Part shown: positions 61,033 to 64,000 of the stretch, piece after piece | Layout: every line of letters starts with the position of its first letter | Numbering within the stretch: the first letter of the stretch is position 1 | Assembly: GCA_035294305.1 (NCBI GenBank) | Contig: DATGLD010000049.1 | Span: 1 to 64,000, forward strand | DNA: 64,000 nt | Source: DASRBN01 sp035294305 | Lineage (GTDB): Bacteria > Chloroflexota > Ktedonobacteria > Ktedonobacterales > Ktedonobacteraceae | Reading direction: 5' to 3' | Notes under the pieces: model-generated | Told to the model about the DNA's origin: nothing | The model's input: the letters and a program-made list of their open reading frames with translations, nothing else | The model's database searches: none | Made by a program: the position numbers and the translations under genes

Positions 61033-62961
61033 ATGAACGAAAAAATCCAATCGGTACTGAACTCACTGCCACATAAACCGGGCATTTACTTGATGAAGGA
61101 TGCCCAGGGTACCATCCTGTATGTCGGCAAAGCCATCTCGCTGTACAACCGCGTGCGCTCCTACTTTCAGGAGTCAACCGACCTCAGTCCCAAGAATCGC
61201 AGCATGGTGGCGAAGGTGGATGATATCGAATTTCTCGTCGTCAAGAACGAGGTCGAGGCCCTGGTGCTGGAGAGCAATTATATCAAGCAGTATCGTCCTA
61301 AGTATAACGTGTTGCTGCGCGACGATAAAAACTATCCCTACATCAAAGTTTCGCTGGCGGAGGACTTTCCGCGCGTCTATCGCGTGCGCAGCTTTCAACG
61401 CGACGGCAATCGTTACTTCGGGCCGTACACCAATTCAGGCGCGGTAGATTCGACGCTCGATCTGCTGAACAAGCTGTTTGCCTTTCGCACCTGTCGCTAC
61501 GATGCCAGCTCCTGGGCGCCTCCGCGCAACGGCGAACCACCGGCGGGCTGGAAACAAAAGCTGCTGCCGCGCCCCTGCACGCAATACTATATTCATCGCT
61601 GCCTTGCCCCGTGCGTAGCCTATGCGACGCGTAAAGAATACGACGCCGTCATCCGGCAGGTGATTCTCTTTCTAGAGGGCAAGCATGATGAGGTGGTGAA
61701 GAACCTGCAAGAAAAGATGGAGGAAGCCGCCGAAAACCTCAATTTTGAGGAGGCGGCGCGCATTCGCGACCGTATCAAAGCGGTTGAGGGCATCCTGGAA
61801 AAGCAGCGTATCATTTCCACAGAGGGGCAGGACGACCAGGATGTGATTGCGCTTGCCAGTGAAGAGGATGAAACCTGCGCGCTGGTATTCTTCTTCCGCG
61901 GCGGCAAGCTGATCGGTCGGGAATACTTCATCCTGCAAGGGACGCGGGACAGCAGTCCCGGCGAGGTAATGGGCTCATTCCTGATGCAGTTCTACGAGAG
62001 TTCGCCGCACGTCCCGGCTGAAGTAATCGTCGAGGCCGAACCGGAAGATCGCGCTATGATCCAGGCCTGGCTCAAGGAGAAACGCAAGGGCGCGGTGACG
62101 ATTACCGTCCCGAAACGTGGCGAAAAAGTGGGCCTGGTCGAGATGGTCAAACAAAATGCGCGCGAGGTGCTGGAGCAGCAGCGTATCAAGTGGTTGACCG
62201 ATAGCCAGAAGACGCAGATGGCATTGGAAGAGTTGCAGGAGGCATTGAACCTGGCCGCTCCACCTATGCGCATCGAATGCTACGATATCTCGAATACGCA
62301 GGGAACCAATTCGGTGGGGGCGATGGTCGTGTTCGAGGCGGGTAGGCCTAAAAATAGCGAATACCGCCGTTTCAAGATCAAGACGGTCGAAGGCCCTAAC
62401 GATTTCGCCAGCCACCAGGAGATGTTGCGCCGGCGCTTCCGCAGGGCCGCGCAACACGAAAAGAGCGACGAGAATCAGAATGGCGAGGGCGAGGCCGAAC
62501 CGGAAACGCCGCTGCAACATGAGTGGGCGATGCCCGACCTGATTATTATCGATGGCGGCAAGGGCCAGCTCAGCGCGGCGCTTGAAGTGTTGCAGGAATT
62601 GCATATCGATGTGCCCACGGTTGGATTGGCAAAGGAGAACGAGGAGATTTTTATTCCCGGCTCGCCCGACCCGATCATTCTCCCGCGCTCTTCGCAGGGC
62701 CTCTACCTGGTGCAGCGCATCCGCGACGAGGCGCATCGCTTCGGCATCACCTATCACCGCAAACTGCGCTCCGACCGCACCTTCAAATCGATACTGGACG
62801 AGATTCCAGGCATCGGCCCCAAACGCAAACAGGCGCTGATGAAGCATTTCGGCTCCGTGCGCGCCATCAGCAACGCCAGCCTGGAAGAGCTTGCCGCGCT
62901 CGATGGCATGACCAGAGATGCCGCCGAGAAGGTCAAGGAATACATCGGGCGCGGGGAGTAG
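61033..62961 (+). CDS. uvrC: Excinuclease ABC subunit C
   Basis: A 642-residue UvrC that makes both incisions in nucleotide excision repair. The GIY-YIG domain starts at PGIYLMKDAQGTILYVGKAI. The cysteine-rich stretch RPCTQYYIHRCLAPC, a UVR motif (ENLNFEEAARIRDRIKAVEG) that binds UvrB, an RNase H-like nuclease (IECYDISNTQGTNSVGAMVV) and two C-terminal helix-hairpin-helix motifs (IPGIGPKRKQALMKHFGSVR) follow. Full length. A polar insertion with EKSDENQNGEGEAEPETP lies in the endonuclease domain. Confidence 0.97.
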   Translation: MNEKIQSVLNSLPHKPGIYLMKDAQGTILYVGKAISLYNRVRSYFQESTDLSPKNRSMVAKVDDIEFLVVKNEVEALVLESNYIKQYRPKYNVLLRDDKNYPYIKVSLAEDFPRVYRVRSFQRDGNRYFGPYTNSGAVDSTLDLLNKLFAFRTCRYDASSWAPPRNGEPPAGWKQKLLPRPCTQYYIHRCLAPCVAYATRKEYDAVIRQVILFLEGKHDEVVKNLQEKMEEAAENLNFEEAARIRDRIKAVEGILEKQRIISTEGQDDQDVIALASEEDETCALVFFFRGGKLIGREYFILQGTRDSSPGEVMGSFLMQFYESSPHVPAEVIVEAEPEDRAMIQAWLKEKRKGAVTITVPKRGEKVGLVEMVKQNAREVLEQQRIKWLTDSQKTQMALEELQEALNLAAPPMRIECYDISNTQGTNSVGAMVVFEAGRPKNSEYRRFKIKTVEGPNDFASHQEMLRRRFRRAAQHEKSDENQNGEGEAEPETPLQHEWAMPDLIIIDGGKGQLSAALEVLQELHIDVPTVGLAKENEEIFIPGSPDPIILPRSSQGLYLVQRIRDEAHRFGITYHRKLRSDRTFKSILDEIPGIGPKRKQALMKHFGSVRAISNASLEELAALDGMTRDAAEKVKEYIGRGE

Positions 62962-63030
62962 GCCGGGAATACTTTTGCCTCCGCAAAACGTTGTAGTAAT
63001 GAGAAGAGTGCTAGCAGTCTCATCAGACGA

Positions 63031-63095
63031 TTGACAAAAAAATGAAGAGCAGGCTAGTATAGTATAATGGTAGAGGCGTTCGATAATGCGAACGC
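63031..63095 (+). promoter_or_regulatory. Promoter and dyad upstream of FmdB gene
   Basis: TTGACA (63031-63036), an 18-bp spacer and TAGTAT (63055-63060), with TATAAT 3 bp further on. Downstream GCGTTCG (63076-63082) and CGAACGC (63089-63095) form a small stem-loop in the likely leader. Confidence 0.5.
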
Positions 63096-63151
63096 TCTCT
63101 ATTTCCCTGTTGATAGAGTGTAGTTCGTACAACTAAGGGGTGAAACAGCGT

Positions 63152-63493
63152 ATGCCAACCTATGAGTACCAGTGCCGATCTTGCAATTATCGCTTTGAAA
63201 TCTGGCAGAAGATGACCGATGTGCCTTTGACCGTTTGCCCGCAATGCGGTGGCCCCATTCATAAACTATTCTTCCCCGCTGGTATCGTCTTCAAGGGTTC
63301 GGGGTTCTATAAGACCGATCACCCATCTCACAGTTCAGGCAGTGAAAATGGACATAACCATAAATCCGATGGCGCTGAGACAGCGAAGGAAAGCGACAGC
63401 AAGGCCACAACCGGAAGCAAATCCGGCGAGGGCAGTTCCGAAAAGCCCGCGCAGAAAACCGGCGAGGATAGAGTCCAGGTAGGGACAAGATAA
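63152..63493 (+). CDS. FmdB-family zinc-ribbon protein
   Basis: A 113-residue protein with the FmdB zinc ribbon YEYQCRSCNYRFEIWQ and VCPQCGGPIHKLF, then GIVFKGSGFYKTDH. The C-terminal ~55 residues are a polar, low-complexity tail rich in Ser, Gly and Lys. FmdB proteins were named from formamide operons; most are unassigned regulators. ATG at 63152 (GGGG upstream). Confidence 0.85.
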   Translation: MPTYEYQCRSCNYRFEIWQKMTDVPLTVCPQCGGPIHKLFFPAGIVFKGSGFYKTDHPSHSSGSENGHNHKSDGAETAKESDSKATTGSKSGEGSSEKPAQKTGEDRVQVGTR

Positions 63494-63499
63494 TCGATT

Positions 63500-63712
63500 A
63501 TGGCAGAATCAGTGCTGGCCGCCATGCAGCGGCGGCAAATCGAAATCGCGGTAGGTGAGTTACTGCTCACTTCCGATCATTATATGCGCCTGGAGATTCT
63601 CGAACGTCTCCGCCATCTCATCTCGCATGCCGATCCCTCGATGGATCTGAATCAACTGAGCGAGGTTGCGCGAGAAGAGTTGCAGGAACACGATCTTTTG
63701 CCCGCAATCTAA
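63500..63712 (+). CDS. Small hypothetical protein
   Basis: A 70-residue helical, acidic protein (QRRQIEIAVGELLLTSDHYM, LERLRHLISHADPSMDLNQL). It starts 6 bp after the FmdB stop and ends at a strong terminator, so the two form a transcript. Not recognised. Confidence 0.6.
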   Translation: MAESVLAAMQRRQIEIAVGELLLTSDHYMRLEILERLRHLISHADPSMDLNQLSEVAREELQEHDLLPAI

Positions 63713-63715
63713 TTG

Positions 63716-63749
63716 AAGTAGGGTAAATTCGTATTTACCCTACTTTTTT
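63716..63749 (+). terminator. Intrinsic terminator
   Basis: AAGTAGGGTAAAT and its complement ATTTACCCTACTT with a 4-nt loop, followed by a T run. Classical form, immediately after the small protein gene. Confidence 0.9.
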
Positions 63750-63920
63750 CATCCTGCTTCGAATCATTCCTCTTATTTAAGAGATTTGCCATCTTGTTGT
63801 CCAAATAATACGCGATGAGTATACCCAATATTCCTAATAATGGGCATCAACATTGGCATATCATCATACATAAAGGTATACTTTACACAACCCCCTCAGC
63901 AAATAGCGGGAGATGTAAAT

Positions 63921-64000
63921 ATGCAGGTACAGGACGAGCGCACACAGGAGGAGTCCATCCAGGCTTTGCAGCAGCAGGTGGATGAACTGACGGCAGAGAA
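63921..64000 (+). CDS. Partial coiled-coil protein, cut by the window edge
   Basis: Only the first 26 residues are present, starting at an ATG with a GGGAGATG site upstream: MQVQDERTQEESIQALQQQV and onward, a strongly helical heptad-like pattern. It may be the start of a sensor or structural protein. The region 63750-63920 is AT-rich and should hold its promoter. Confidence 0.5.
   Translation, partial: MQVQDERTQEESIQALQQQVDELTAE

Noticed and set aside
61975..63132. Long minus-strand open frame across uvrC
   Set aside because: Antisense shadow of uvrC, caused by codon bias in the real gene.

Overview
The window looks like chromosomal DNA of a Chloroflexota bacterium, most likely of the class Ktedonobacteria. 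This is inferred from the gene mix: a type I-D CRISPR-Cas locus, a HerA-NurA pair, a PASTA kinase, a lone WXG100 protein, SelB, F420-type and siroheme enzymes, and many intergenic inverted-repeat elements. No rRNA gene or convincing tRNA gene was found, so taxonomy rests on gene content only.

Region 1 (1-22,956) is a defence and DNA-processing island with every intact gene on the minus strand. In transcription order it has an orphan DNA methyltransferase, a sigma-like/Xre-like/ImmA-IrrE trio, NurA, HerA, then cas4, cas1, cas2, a WYL regulator, cas3', cas10d (csc3), csc2, csc1 and cas6. A DUF262-DUF1524-DUF5655 GmrSD-like endonuclease follows, then a CRISPR leader with a visible promoter and the first repeats of an array that runs off the left edge. 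cas4-cas1-cas2 would acquire spacers, cas6 would process crRNA, csc1/csc2/cas10d would form the effector and the separate Cas3' helicase would unwind DNA; the HD nuclease sits on Cas10d. Mobile-looking inverted-repeat elements occupy most gaps between the cas genes. Two tandem palindromes precede the WYL gene. A dienelactone hydrolase remnant and a DinB protein close the region.

Region 2 (23,373-39,648) is metabolic. It holds a lytic transglycosylase, a phenylacetyl-CoA epoxidase operon (paaA, the DUF59 half of paaD, paaB, paaC, the zinc-ribbon half of paaD, two enoyl-CoA hydratase-like genes) and a lipoprotein. It also has a choline-kinase-like/dimethylglycine-dehydrogenase-like pair, a CPA1 antiporter, an LLM-class flavin oxidoreductase, an M48 protease, a DUF318-type permease under a candidate metal-responsive operator, and a 3-hydroxyisobutyrate-dehydrogenase-like enzyme.

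Region 3 (39,827-50,070) holds a beta-propeller-like protein, a sulfite reductase/siroheme operon (sulfite reductase, precorrin-2 dehydrogenase, uroporphyrinogen methyltransferase), an FHA/zinc-ribbon protein, a membrane-fused molybdopterin oxidoreductase and a membrane mannosyltransferase-like protein.

Region 4 (50,320-64,000) holds an overlapping GT2/DUF2064/radical-SAM-SPASM operon ended by a perfect 68-bp palindrome, a putative single-strand-annealing protein, an alpha/beta hydrolase without its nucleophile serine, a PASTA Ser/Thr kinase, SelB, WXG100, GNAT, UvrC, an FmdB zinc ribbon, a small protein and the start of a coiled-coil gene.
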